From Diabrotica undecimpunctata (lineage: Eukaryota > Arthropoda > Insecta > Coleoptera > Chrysomelidae): a stretch of DNA of 64,000 bases. Where the stretch lies: positions 74,860,660-74,924,659 of the forward strand of contig NC_092810.1 of assembly GCF_040954645.1 (NCBI RefSeq). The letters are read 5' to 3'. Of the stretch, positions 10,362-19,903 are shown piece after piece. Below the pieces are notes generated by a model. That model was not told where the DNA came from and did not search any database. It was given only the letters and a program-made list of their open reading frames with translations. Each line of letters opens with the position of its first letter. Position 1 is the first letter of the stretch. A program made the position numbers and the translations under genes.

Positions 10362-11725
10362 TGAAATGATATTGTTTAAAAAAATTAATTTATAAGTTAT
10401 ATACTACATAATATTAGATATAAAAAGTATTTGATTATTTTAAATAAGTTATATACTAGAGAATTTAATAAAAATATATTTATGTGAGGGCATTTTTAAT
10501 AAATTAGCATATAATAAGTGTAAAAAGTTGTATTTTAATGTTGTAAATATATTTAAGTGAGCCATGTGCATAGGCAACCAACTATACAGTAAATTGACAG
10601 ATAGAAATTAATCATAATACGAATATAAGTGGGGTTATAATAATAATGTTAGTTTAAAATGTTTAATTTATATATATTTAATGATTTAAATGTTTATTCT
10701 GATCTGAAAAGCCTAAATGTCAACAAAATTATCAATGGAACATTAACGAATTCTCCAGAGTGCAGAGTGTGACCATTGTTTACGGTCGAATATTCTGGAA
10801 TAATGATTATGTCGGTGGATGGAACAGATATTTTTTCGAGAACATCCATATCGAAGAAATAGAACAAATTGGAACATGATCTCTTACCAGATGGTTATAG
10901 AATATCCAAAAAGATATAAATACCCGTGATTTGGATTCAAGATGGAAGTTTTTAGTCAGAAGTCAGGCCAGTTCATTATGAAAGTTAGTAGACACATTTA
11001 GTTAGTATAGTAAATTGTTCAGAATTTTCAAGAAGTCAGTCAGAAAAGTTTAGTAAGAAATATGAAAGTTAGTTGGAGTCAGTGAATCAAGTACAAATAG
11101 TCCAATTGTTTAATATAATTAAAAAAGGTATATTGGAAGAAATTAAATTATGTTATGGTTGGAGATTAGTATAAATCAACTTATAATAATTGGATATTGG
11201 TGTATTGAAAAGAAGAATAAATATAAATGCTGTTTGCTGGTTTGCTTGGTGGTATATAAATGCTGGTGAAGAAAAATATATCTTAAATTGGTAGAAGCTG
11301 ATAATTGGAAAAAGAAATTTCACAAAAACAAGGATAACCGAAGTACGAAGACATTCAGTGGTGATTAGAATATATATATAGTGGAAAACAGTTCATTTAG
11401 GCATTCAGTGAAAGAAAGGTACAAAATTTTGTTAATATAATTTAGTTAGTGTTATAACAATTTCAATTTTGAAGATAGTTTGTTTAAATTTAACATTGTC
11501 TATAGAATTTAATTGGTTTTATAAGAACATCAATTTAAAGATAGTTTATTTTAAATTTACATTGGCTAGGTTAGATATATATGTGTGTTTCATAATAGTT
11601 GTAATAAAGATAATTTAAAAAAGTACTTACAAGCTAATTCTTTGAGAACCGCGATAAAAACCCTATATATTATATTATTAAAAATACTCATTGCTCATCA
11701 TTCAAACAAACAATACATCATAACA
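10362..11725 (+). repeat. Gypsy-1 3' LTR (1364 bp)
   Basis: Direct repeat of 3410-4771 at a constant offset of 6952 bases until a 2-bp TA insertion. It ends CATAACA and runs straight into (TA)n. Confidence 0.95.
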
Positions 11726-11753
11726 ATATATATATATATATATGTATATATAA

Positions 11754-11817
<64 letters not shown>
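11726..11817. repeat. (TA)n microsatellite between Gypsy-1 and PLE-1
   Basis: About 90 bases of TA with a TG interruption near 11743. It is bounded on the left by the Gypsy-1 3' LTR and on the right by a PLE-type terminal segment. Confidence 0.95.
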
Positions 11818-11819
<2 letters not shown>

Positions 11820-12055
11820 ATCGGTCTGTAGGAAATAAAACTCTATTTGTTCTGTCTCAATATTTCGTCACGATTTTGTGACTTCTTCAGGAGAAAACTG
11901 TAAATTTATTAGAATAATTAATTATTAAATGTAAACACAATGAATATTTCAATACTTACAACTATAAGAATAAAAATTTAATTTTTTTAACATATCTAAA
12001 TAAATGACATTTTTGTTTGATTTTTATTTAGGAGTTATGGTAACCGCAATATTTT
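11818..12055 (-). repeat. PLE-type terminal segment in inverted orientation
   Basis: Reading the minus strand, this begins with a CTCCTGAAGAAG block and then a short perfect stem-loop before GAAAT, the layout seen at the 3' ends of PLE-2 and other PLEs in this window, and it ends at a (TA)n tract. It sits head-on to PLE-1, which runs on the plus strand. Inverted terminal segments next to PLE copies are a known oddity of this class. TTTTTATTTAG at 12025-12032 resembles a splice acceptor, so part could be 5' leader of PLE-1. Confidence 0.45.
11861..11890 (-). ncRNA. Hammerhead-like motif at PLE terminus (candidate)
   Basis: The minus strand reads CTGAAGA, then stem GTCAC/GTGAC around AAAATC, then GAAA. 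This is the order CUGANGA, helix II, GAAA of a hammerhead core, but with CUGAAGA in place of CUGAUGA. Helices I and III and the cleavage triplet were not established, so activity is unproven. Confidence 0.35.
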
Positions 12056-12214
12056 ACACGATACTGGTACGTCTCGAGTGAGGGGAGTAGGCAGATTGAG
12101 ACCCCGAACTCGAACCGAACCGTATCACTCTTGATAATGGCTCCAAAATGGGTGCCGAAACGTCGAGTAATAAATTCTCAACGCGGTTCTTCCCGAGAGC
12201 TAAGCAATTTTCAT
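12056..12214 (+). repeat. PLE-1 left terminal repeat (pLTR)
   Basis: Direct repeat of 14682-14840, about 159 bp and nearly identical (GGGGAG versus GAGGAG, GAGAGCTAAGC versus GAGAACTAAGT). It overlaps the first codons of the ORF (from about 12131), as in Penelope pLTRs, and contains the conserved GCCGAAACGTCG block. Confidence 0.85.
12129..12164 (+). ncRNA. Hammerhead-like motif in PLE-1 pLTR (candidate; second copy 14756-14791)
   Basis: TTGATAATGG, then GGCTCC/GGGTGCC arms that pair with one mismatch around AAAAT, then GAAACGTCG. This is the helix II plus GAAA portion of a hammerhead-type motif such as those described in PLE terminal repeats; the CUGAUGA box is degenerate. The same sequence recurs at 14756-14791. 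Cleavage is not shown by the sequence alone. Confidence 0.4.
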
Positions 12215-13984
12215 TCATCTGACCGCGGAAATTTATCCGAACATTTTATTCGCCTCTACGGGGAGGAATTTTTCATTCTTACTAAATCTTTTTCTAATCT
12301 TATAACACGCAAATACCGTCTTCTCTGTGACCTTGCTTTTCTTAAATCGTGTCGTGACCATCAAGTAATTCCAAAATCTCTTCAAGTTAAACATCATACT
12401 AAATCTTCATCAATTTCCAAAATTCTTAGAGCAACTGGTTTTTCACTTCTTCGAAATTCAATTCATTCCACCCGACGCAACTTAGATACAACAAATTCCC
12501 AACTTCTTAATATTTACAATGACATCCACTCTTTTAATATCCATCCATTATTATGGGACACTTTCGATCGTCTTTCTCATCAAAAAGCCCAACAAAATCC
12601 AAAGCCCATTTCGAATCAACAACCTTCTACTGTTGTCCGCAATTTCTCAGATATCCACATATCCGATTCAGCTACCAAAGCTCTATCAAAAGGCTTCAAT
12701 TTTTCTGTCACACCTCTTTCAATCCCAACTGAGAAAATCATTTGTCAAACTGAAGAAGCTATTTCTCATCTTCCTTCCGACCAAGCCTAAGTCGCCAGAC
12801 AAGATGTCTCCAGAATTCTCCGTACTTCTAAACCCCCACCGTCAAATATCAGTCTTTCAGAAAGACGCGCCCTCAAAGAACTTTATAACAACCCTGACAT
12901 TGTCATTCTTCCGGCCGACAAAGGTAATGCCACCGTCATTCTTAACTCTTCTAATTATTTCGACAAAATATTCGAACTTCTCAATTCCACAGAATACAAA
13001 CGCGTCCCAAACGATCCAACCACCTATCTGGAAAAAACGACCAAATCCATCATAAATAAGTCTACTCTACCTTCAGACATCAAAAAATCTCTTATACCCA
13101 GAGAAAAATCATCCCGAATTCCAAAGATATACGGCCTTCCAAAAATCCATAAGCCCAATGTTCCCCTTAGACCCATCGTCAGTGCATACAACTGCCCCAC
13201 TCAGAAATTGGCAAAACATCTCGCTTTATCCTTACAACCATTAGCCGAAAAAGCTTCGTCTTTTGTCAAAAACTCTTTTCATTTTATTGATCTTTTGAAA
13301 AATATTTCTATTTCACCCTTAGATATACTAGTTAGTTTTGACATTGTTTCTTTGTTCACCAACATTCCCATCGATGAAACCATTTCCATCTTGGACTCTA
13401 AACATCAAATCCCCCAAGACACACTATCTCTTATAAAACACTGCATGTCTAATACATACTTTTCATTCCAAAATCATTTCTATCGTCAAATCAAAGGTGC
13501 CCCAATGGGATTTCCCCTCTCTCCCGTAATAGCTGATATTTTCGTGGAACATTTCGAAACAGCAGCCCTGTCCTCATCAAATCTCAAACCCACCTGCTGG
13601 TTACGGTATGTTGATGACACTTTTGTCATTTGGCCTCATGGTAAAGACGGGTTAGATCTCTTCCTCTCCCACCTGAATGGAATACATCCTAGTACTCAAT
13701 TCACGATGGAAGTTGAGTCTGAAGCGTCTTTGCCATTCTTTGATGTTCTTATGCAGAAAAACTTACCTCACAGTTTTTCCTATTCCGTGTACCGGAAACC
13801 CACTCATACAAACCGATATCTTAATGCCCAGTCACATCATCACACCGCCCAACTCAATTCAGTTGTCAACACTCTCATTTCTCGTTCCATAAGACTTAGC
13901 GATAACAATCATAGGTCATCCGAAATTAATTCAATAAGGGAAACACTCTTACAAAACGGCTACCACAAAACCCAAATCAATTGA
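12131..13984 (+). pseudogene. PLE-1 reverse transcriptase, one nonsense codon
   Basis: Penelope-type RT that would prime and copy element RNA at AT-rich targets. The frame opens in the pLTR (MAPKWVPKRRVI) and is interrupted by TAA at 12788-12790; the same frame then continues without break (ARQDVSRILRT, VILPADKGNATVI, YGLPKIHKP, VSFDIVSLFTNIP, GAPMGFPLSPVIADIF) to the catalytic YVDDTFV near 13608 and the LPFFDVL and YRKPTHTNRY blocks. Alignment by eye with PLE-3 shows a Glu codon at the site of the stop. The frame ends at TGA 13982-13984, where PLE-3 continues, so a small indel lies close to it. Normal RT motifs are otherwise intact. Confidence 0.9.
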
Positions 13985-14760
13985 GCATTCAAAAACATCT
14001 AAACCCCATTCCATCCAAAAAAGAAACCTTGCCGCCGGATCAACCCAAAATCTTTCTACCTTTTATTAAAGGTGTCACTGACAAGATCAGTAGAACTCTT
14101 CTTCCTCTAAATATCAAAACCATCTTCACTACTCATTCCAAGTTGTCCAATCTCCTCAGATCATTAAAAGACCAAATCCCTAATAAAGACCATGGTGTCT
14201 ACGAGATACCCTGTTCCAGTTGCCCACGTACATACATCGTACAGACAAACCGACGAATCCATAACCGTATTTACGAACATTCTATATCTGTCAAACATTT
14301 TGATACTACTTCAGCCCTAGCCCAACATCATATTCAAACAGTCCACAAAATAGCAAAATTTCGAAAAAGCAAAAACCATCGCCCCATCCGCTCCTTAAAA
14401 TCGAGAATCATTCGAGAGGCTATCGAAATCGAAAAACGGCCTAACAGCTTGAACACGCGCGATGACGTGAAACGATTGCCGGCAACATGGCGACACCTGC
14501 TTCAGCGACCTCCCGCCCACACCACTCAGGCCACGTCAGTTCAGACCACGTCAGCGCATACCGTTCCCGCGCATACAGCGAGTATAAAAGCAGCCACACA
14601 GGGTAAGACCGGTTGTCACTCGACACTGAGGAGTAGGCAGATTGAGACCTCAGTGCCGAGAGACAGTTCTTGCAATACAGAACACGATACTGGTACGTCT
14701 CGAGTGAGAGGAGTAGGCAGATTGAGACCCCGAACTCGAACCGAACCGTATCACTCTTGA
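13981..14760 (+). pseudogene. PLE-1 GIY-YIG endonuclease domain, frameshifted
   Basis: Continuation of the PLE-1 polyprotein in a shifted frame. It holds LPFIKGVTDKISRTL and the GIY-YIG signature GVYEIPCSSCPRTYIVQT, where the usual YIGQT reads YIVQT, so the central Gly is replaced; PLE-3 keeps YIGQT. The Cys pair CSSC between the two halves is typical of PLE endonucleases. The tail after about residue 150 is low-complexity (HTTQATS...HTVPAHTAS) and overlaps the promoter-like and pLTR region, so it is probably not endonuclease sequence. Confidence 0.85.
14583..14620 (+). promoter_or_regulatory. Candidate PLE-1 internal promoter (TATA plus initiator)
   Basis: TATAAAAG at 14583-14590 is followed about 30 bases later by an initiator-like TCACTCG at 14615-14621, in a CpG-rich patch unlike the rest of the window. 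It precedes the right pLTR, so it could drive transcription of a downstream tandem copy. No equivalent was found before the left pLTR. Confidence 0.45.
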
Positions 14761-14834
14761 TAATGGCTCCAAAATGGGTGCCGAAACGTCGAGTAATAAA
14801 TTCTCAACGCGGTTCTTCCCGAGAACTAAGTAAT

Positions 14835-14840
<6 letters not shown>
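14682..14840 (+). repeat. PLE-1 right terminal repeat (pLTR)
   Basis: Second copy of the terminal repeat at 12056-12214, ending in TTTTCAT and continuing directly into (AT)n. A further copy of its GAGTAGGCAGATTGAGACC segment lies just upstream at about 14631-14650, so the end is partly repeated in tandem. Confidence 0.85.

Positions 14841-14870
<30 letters not shown>
14841..14870. repeat. (AT)15 microsatellite at right end of PLE-1
   Basis: Perfect AT repeat starting at the last base of the PLE-1 terminal repeat. Confidence 0.95.
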
Positions 14871-14872
<2 letters not shown>

Positions 14873-14917
14873 ACGGCATAAAGTGAACTCCGCCCATGTT
14901 AAAATTCAGGTTTAATT

Positions 14918-14963
14918 GAGCTCCGTGGTCAAGTGGATACCGATATACGGAGCTCACTTGACC
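14918..14963. repeat. Two interleaved inverted repeats (pseudoknot-like order)
   Basis: GAGCTCCGT (14918-14926) pairs with ACGGAGCTC (14947-14955), and GGTCAAGT (14927-14934) pairs with ACTTGACC (14956-14963). The order is A, B, A', B', with no gap between A and B or between A' and B'. Confidence 0.85.
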
Positions 14964-15247
14964 ATTCCATAATATTGGTTCTGTCGATTCATCAACATGT
15001 AGAGTTTCATAATTTATAAAAATTTTTTGGAGCCCGTAAATACCCCTGTACCATAAATGTATATCGTTTAGTTCACGTGTATATATTATAGGGGTCGTTC
15101 AGATCTTTTTCATTGTATATTTGAACCATACGTTTATCGGTTTAAGTAAGCTCTGAGAGTTTGGCAACTGTGCGATTATACCGTATATTTTCAACATATA
15201 CCCTGAACGGTTTATATGGGCTCCTTATTTTTATCTACTATTTGTAA

Positions 15248-15276
15248 ACAGTGTAATGTCATATGCATTACACTGT
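15248..15276. repeat. 11-bp hairpin, 7-nt loop
   Basis: ACAGTGTAATG at 15248-15258 and its exact reverse complement at 15266-15276. Confidence 0.85.
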
Positions 15277-16072
15277 GTAACAGAGGATATTTTATTACCT
15301 GGTATAACTACGTACTAAAAGGTAACTGGTTCTTTAAAAAACAGGTATATAGATACAAAAGGATTTCGGCTTATTATTTAATGGAATGTTCGCTTGCATA
15401 GAAAATTTTATTTTTTCTGCATTTTTAGAAATGTTGTTTTTTTATTTAATATAATTTTATTAGTTCAATGCCGAATTCGATGTTTTTTTTCAGAAATTTC
15501 GTAATGTATTTTGTTTACGTGAGTATGTCTTTGTACGTTTTATGTAAGCACCCGATTAATAAAAACTACTTTTATTTCATCTACTCTTCTGCGATATCTT
15601 GTATAAAGCTTTTTTATTATTTTAGTTCTGGTCTTATTTGTATACTCATATGATATCTCGATAGAAGGTTATCTCAAAATAAATATGGTTAAGTGCTGCA
15701 ATAGATATTTTTGTGTTTAAATGGGTAGTAGTGTGCACAAAAAGAAAGAATGGTAAATTTGTCTATCAAGGTATATTCGGCAGCAGAAGCATATAGTGCA
15801 AGCGTCTATGTTTTAAAGGCGGAAGGACGTACGCCTCATTTTTAGCTGAGAATATTATTTCTGGTCCTCAATTTACCTTTTAGTTTTAAACAATGATCTG
15901 TGACTGATCCCGTGGGATACAAACTATTTTCAAGAAATTTATAGGAAGTCTACAGTTCAACAATTTCATGACATTATTGGATGTTCAGTTTGTGAAAGCG
16001 TCTATGTTAGGGAAATTGAGGAGCGCACATGAGTTTTTCAGGAATTTTGACTGAAAATTGATTCACAGTTTA

Positions 16073-16787
16073 TTTTTATTGTGCAATAATAGGTGTATCG
16101 TCTTTATAATATTAGTCCTATTATCTACCGGTATGAGTTGATCGTTTGGGTAAATGTTATACAGTGTAGGTGCTTTTATGCTACCCCAAGCGAGACCGTT
16201 TTTCATCTGCTATTCTTAACATTGAGTGATACAAAAAATATTCTCTTGTGTAGGCATACGCAAATAATATAAGTGAGTTTGTTATCTAAGGGGATATCAT
16301 ATAGTTTTTCGAGAAATATTTGGTAATTTAAGGTGTCGTAAGCGGCATTTAGATTAAAAAATACCACCCATGATACCCGATATTTTTCGTACCCGTCTTT
16401 GATGTGTTGGGTAAGATTTAGCATTTGTAATCTAAATGATCTTCCCTATCTATAGCCACTTTTGTCTTTTAATTTGAGCTTTTCTTCAAATATCGGTGAA
16501 ATCATATTAACGATATTGTGCAAAAGTATTTTAAATAGCTGACAAAATAAAGATATTGGCCGATAGTTTTTGTGGTCGTTGGAGTTTTTGCCAGATTTAA
16601 GCAAGGTAACAACTTTGGCTTGTCTCCAGATTTTGGGTGTTTCCATAATTTGAATACAGTTGTTCATCATCCGGATAAGCCATTGTGGTGTTTTTGGTCC
16701 AGATTTCGTAATAGTGCTCAGATCCTCAATGTCGGTAGTTGTATTATTTTTCATTAAATATGTAGATGGTGGATCCAAGCTCAACAT
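16073..16787 (-). pseudogene. Jockey-like LINE reverse transcriptase fragment
   Basis: Minus-strand translation gives WRQAKVVTLLKSGK, NYRPISLFCQLFKI, then HIKDGYEKY, FFNLNAAYDTL and, after a frame change near 16203, NGLAWGSIKAPTLYNIYPND. These match the order of RT blocks in Jockey-type non-LTR retrotransposons, where the last usually reads NGLPQGSVLAPTLxNIYTND. A TAG at about 16440 interrupts the first two pieces in the same frame. The FADD catalytic box is not present in what remains; the fragment stops short of it, and both ends are truncated. Confidence 0.75.
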
Positions 16788-17760
16788 CGTTGAAAGGTTC
16801 TCTGAAAGCTGACTGGTGTTGTCCTTTCTTACTTTGAGTTATTCTTTGCTTTTTTTCCGACAGAGATAGCATGTCTATATCTATAATGTGGTTTTCAGCG
16901 ATAAGCTTTATACCAAATACCCTACGTTAGGCCCTATATGTGTTTCCTGCACTAGAAATAAGTCAGATTCGTATTTAGCGCATATGTCTGATAAGTTTAA
17001 GTAAAGTAAAGTTTCTTGATCTCTAGATATACCCTTAACAGTTATAAACATATGTTATTAGAATAGTTGGTCCTAAAAAGGACCAATTTGACAAAATCAT
17101 ATTAAAGGAGCGACTGACGAATTAGCCGATTAATTATTTAATCATTACCCTGGGTATGCCCGATTGTTCTGATCTTCTTAGTACTTAAATTTTTGTAAAG
17201 GCTCGTTCTTGAACCCCATAAGTAATGCCTAATATTTTACTTTTTATTGAAAATTTAAATTTTACATGCCGTGTATTACTTTTTGACGATATTTCGAATC
17301 AGATTTGTATAGTAATAATTTAAGGTATTAAAGAGCCTGTTTGTGGAAAATAAATAAGTTTGTGATATCGTTCGTAACTCATATATAGATAATAAAAAAA
17401 TAAACAGTTAAAATAGGTGTAAAAAATTTCAACTTCATACATGGCGCCATTGTTCAGGTGATGATGGGTTTATCACAGATATCAAAGGTTACATTTTAAT
17501 TCAAGGTTCTATTTGCGTATTTTCAATATTAAAAGAGTAGGAAAAGACATGTTTATGCTTTTATTTTTTTTTTAAATCTATTCTATTTTCTTTCTAGAGT
17601 TCCGTCTTCTTTGAACGACCTGTGGTCTTTTTTCAATTGGGCACTTGTCTAAGGCTATGACAAATACTCTGTCTTCTGCTATTCTACATTAATATGACTG
17701 ATTCATTTTCTCTTTCTTGCAGCTATTTTATTGTTTATCCTGTCAATCCTGTGTATCTTT
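16788..17760. other. No gene recognised; possible decayed LINE flank
   Basis: Immediately right of the Jockey fragment the minus strand remains weakly LINE-like for a few dozen bases. From about 16880 to 17700 I see no coding signature on either strand. Confidence 0.4.
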
Positions 17761-18720
17761 TTCTTCTTCTTCTTCTTCTTTTTATATAGACATTACTCTG
17801 TCTGTTTTTCAATGTGTCTCCAGTAAGTTGCCGTTCCATGGTTTTCGTGGTCTTCTTGCTGATCGTCTTCCTATTGGGTAACCGTCTCTTGCCGTGTCTA
17901 CTACTCCATTTGTTGTCATTCGGCTTATATGATCGTTCCATTCTACTCTTCTATTTCTTAACCAGTTCTTAATGTTCTTCACCTTGTATCTACATCGTAT
18001 ATCTGTACTTCTAGCTCTGTCCCATAGTGTCTTACCATCAATTTTTCTAAGTGTTTTTATCTCTGTTGTTTCTAACATCCTTTTTGTCCTCTCTGTGTCA
18101 GGTCTTGTTTCTGCTGCGTATGTCATTATTGGTCTGATAACTGTTTTGTAAATTCTGCCTTTGGTTTCTTTCCCGATATTTTTATTTCTTCATATTGTTT
18201 CATTTAGGCAGCCTGCGGCTCTGTTTGCTCTATTCAGTGGATCTTCCACTTAAGTTTCGAGCTTTCCGTAGCTAGATAATGTGATACCTAGATATTTAAA
18301 CTCCATCACTTGTTCTATTATCTGACCTTCCAGCTCCAATTAACATATTAGTAAACTTGCTGTTGAAACCATGCATTTTGTCTCTTTTGAGGAAATTAAC
18401 ATGTTAAATTTTCTGGCGGTTATATGAAATTGGTGTAGCATACATTGTAAATCATCTTCACTTTGAAAGAATAGTATTGCGTCGTCTGCATAGCAGATTA
18501 TTTTAATTTGTTTTTCTCCCATTTGGTATCCTCTTTTATTTCTTACTTTTTTATTATTTCATCCATAATCCGGTTGAACAATAGAGGACTCAGGAAATCT
18601 CCCTGTCTTATCCCATTACCAGCTTCAATAGGGTCGGTTAGTTCTTCTTCTACTTTTACTTTTATTGTGGTGTTTTGGTATATATTTTCGATTGTTTTGA
18701 TTATTCAATGAAATTGACAT
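17761..18720 (-). pseudogene. RTE-like LINE 3' end, three nonsense codons, (GAA)n tail
   Basis: Minus-strand frame: GIRQGDFLSPLLFN, catalytic CYADDAILF (near 18490), FNMLISSKETKCMV, FKYLGITLSS, then MTYAAETRPDTERTKRM, KTLRKIDGKTL, GRRSARRPRKPWN. These are the RT thumb and C-terminal blocks of RTE-like endonuclease/RT elements widespread in insects. One frame spans 18522 to 17809 but is cut by TAA after SLLIC, TAA after GKLET and TGA after NETI; upstream of YADD another frame change occurs. The 3' end carries a GAA microsatellite (plus strand TTC repeat at 17761-17780), as expected for RTE tails. It is 5' truncated. Confidence 0.8.
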
Positions 18721-18984
18721 TAATTTGATAGTTTTCATTTTATTAGTACTGATGGTATATAACTAGCATCTGTTGGTACTATATATCAATTTGAACATGT
18801 GGAAGTAAGAGCACTCTCTTGTTAGTAATTTCAGTGTAAATTATGACGAAAGCAGAAATAACCCATAATATTATCACACACCTCAAAGCTCTGCCTCGCG
18901 GTATCTGGGAGACGCAATAATTCGCTTTTGATAGATAAAAACAAAAACCCACTAAGACGAACACAACATAAATCAAAAAAATCC

Positions 18985-19900
18985 GTCAACCTGTCAATAG
19001 GGACATACAATATTAGATCAATGTCTACGGATGAAAAAGTACATGAATTGGAAGAAGAATTAACAAACATAAAATGAGCTATCATAGGCCTATCAGAAAC
19101 TCGACAAAAAGAAGAAACCCGAACACAGCCTATGTCATACTTAAAATAAGAAGAACATCAATTAAAATTATCCAGGTATATGCCCCCATGACAGCTTATG
19201 ATGACGAAGATATCGAACTATTTTATGAAGATATATCAAAGGCTATGGAAGAACATAAAAATCGTCTTATACTACTAATTCGAGATTTCAATGCCAAACT
19301 GGGTAGAAAACTAAACAAGGAAGAAACTAAAATAAGAGATTTCTGGTATGGTCAGAGAAATGATAGAGGTGCTACTTTGATGAACTACCTAGAAGAAAAG
19401 CATCTATACGCAATGAACTCCTTTTACAAAAAGAAGCCCCAATGAAAGTGGACATGGATCAGCCCTAATGGATCCACAAAAAATGAGATCGACTACATAC
19501 TGTCCACGGAACGATATATCATTAAAGATGTAACAGTTCTTAACAGATTCACAACAGGTAGCGATCACTGGATGGTCAGAGCAAAAATTAGTGTTGACGG
19601 TAACTATGAAATGAAAAGAAAAATAATTAAAACCTGGGATCTAGTAGATAGAAACAAACTAGGGCAATATAAAGAGATATACAAAGACCTATTAAAAGAA
19701 CAACTTACTTAAAAATTAAACAGTGATGACAAAGATATAGATGAAATAGACAACATACTTACAGCAACGATGATTACATCAGGAAAAGAAATAGCAAAAA
19801 AGGATCTAAAAAAGAACAACTATATATCAACAGAAACAAAGAAGCTTATGGATAAAAGAAGGAAGCTATAGAATATGTAAAAATCAATAAAACAATAAGC
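18985..19900 (+). pseudogene. LINE endonuclease domain (APE type) and linker, broken
   Basis: Would nick target DNA to prime reverse transcription. Visible blocks: LSIGTYNIRSMS, IIGLSETRQ, IKIIQVYAPMTAYDDE, IRDFNAKLG (the usual GDFNA has lost its Gly), NEIDYIL and TGSDHWMV. A stop follows TNIK (near 19075). The sequence between SETRQ and NTAYVIL is too short, implying an internal deletion with frame change around 19105-19130. TGA at 19443-19445 and TAA near 19710 interrupt the following frame, and more stops occur near 19868-19905. Confidence 0.75.
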
Positions 19901-19903
19901 AGA

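Larger units (their letters stand above)
3410..11725 (+). mobile_element. Gypsy-1: complete Ty3/gypsy LTR retrotransposon
   Basis: An 8.3-kb element bounded by two LTRs that both start TGAAATG and end CATAACA. The order is 5' LTR, primer-binding site, gag, pol (protease, RT, RNase H, integrase), short 3' region, 3' LTR, which is the Ty3/gypsy order because integrase follows RNase H. There is no env-like ORF. I counted about nine substitutions and one 2-bp indel between the LTRs, so the insertion is young. Pol is fully open. The only coding lesion seen is a frame break near the start of gag (around 5105-5134). Both flanks are (TA)n. Confidence 0.95.
12056..14840 (+). mobile_element. PLE-1: Penelope-like element, degenerate
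   Basis: Carries an RT followed by a GIY-YIG endonuclease in one reading direction, the defining order of Penelope-like elements, between 159-bp direct terminal repeats (12056-12214 and 14682-14840). The right end runs straight into (TA)n. Coding capacity is lost: one in-frame TAA in the RT and a frame change before the endonuclease. The coding part is noticeably GC- and CpG-richer than flanking DNA. It is related to, but distinct from, PLE-3. Confidence 0.9.
14871..16072. other. Non-coding stretch with short inverted and ~75-bp degenerate repeats
   Basis: No gene recognised. It contains the interleaved inverted repeats at 14918-14963, related A/T-rich blocks starting near 15050, 15124 and 15201 that suggest a ~75-bp degenerate period, and an 11-bp hairpin at 15248-15276. 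The rest looks unique. Confidence 0.5.

Noticed and set aside
12519..13055. 178-aa plus-strand ORF overlapping PLE-1 RT
   Set aside because: It is an out-of-frame shadow; the true RT frame carries the motifs on both sides.
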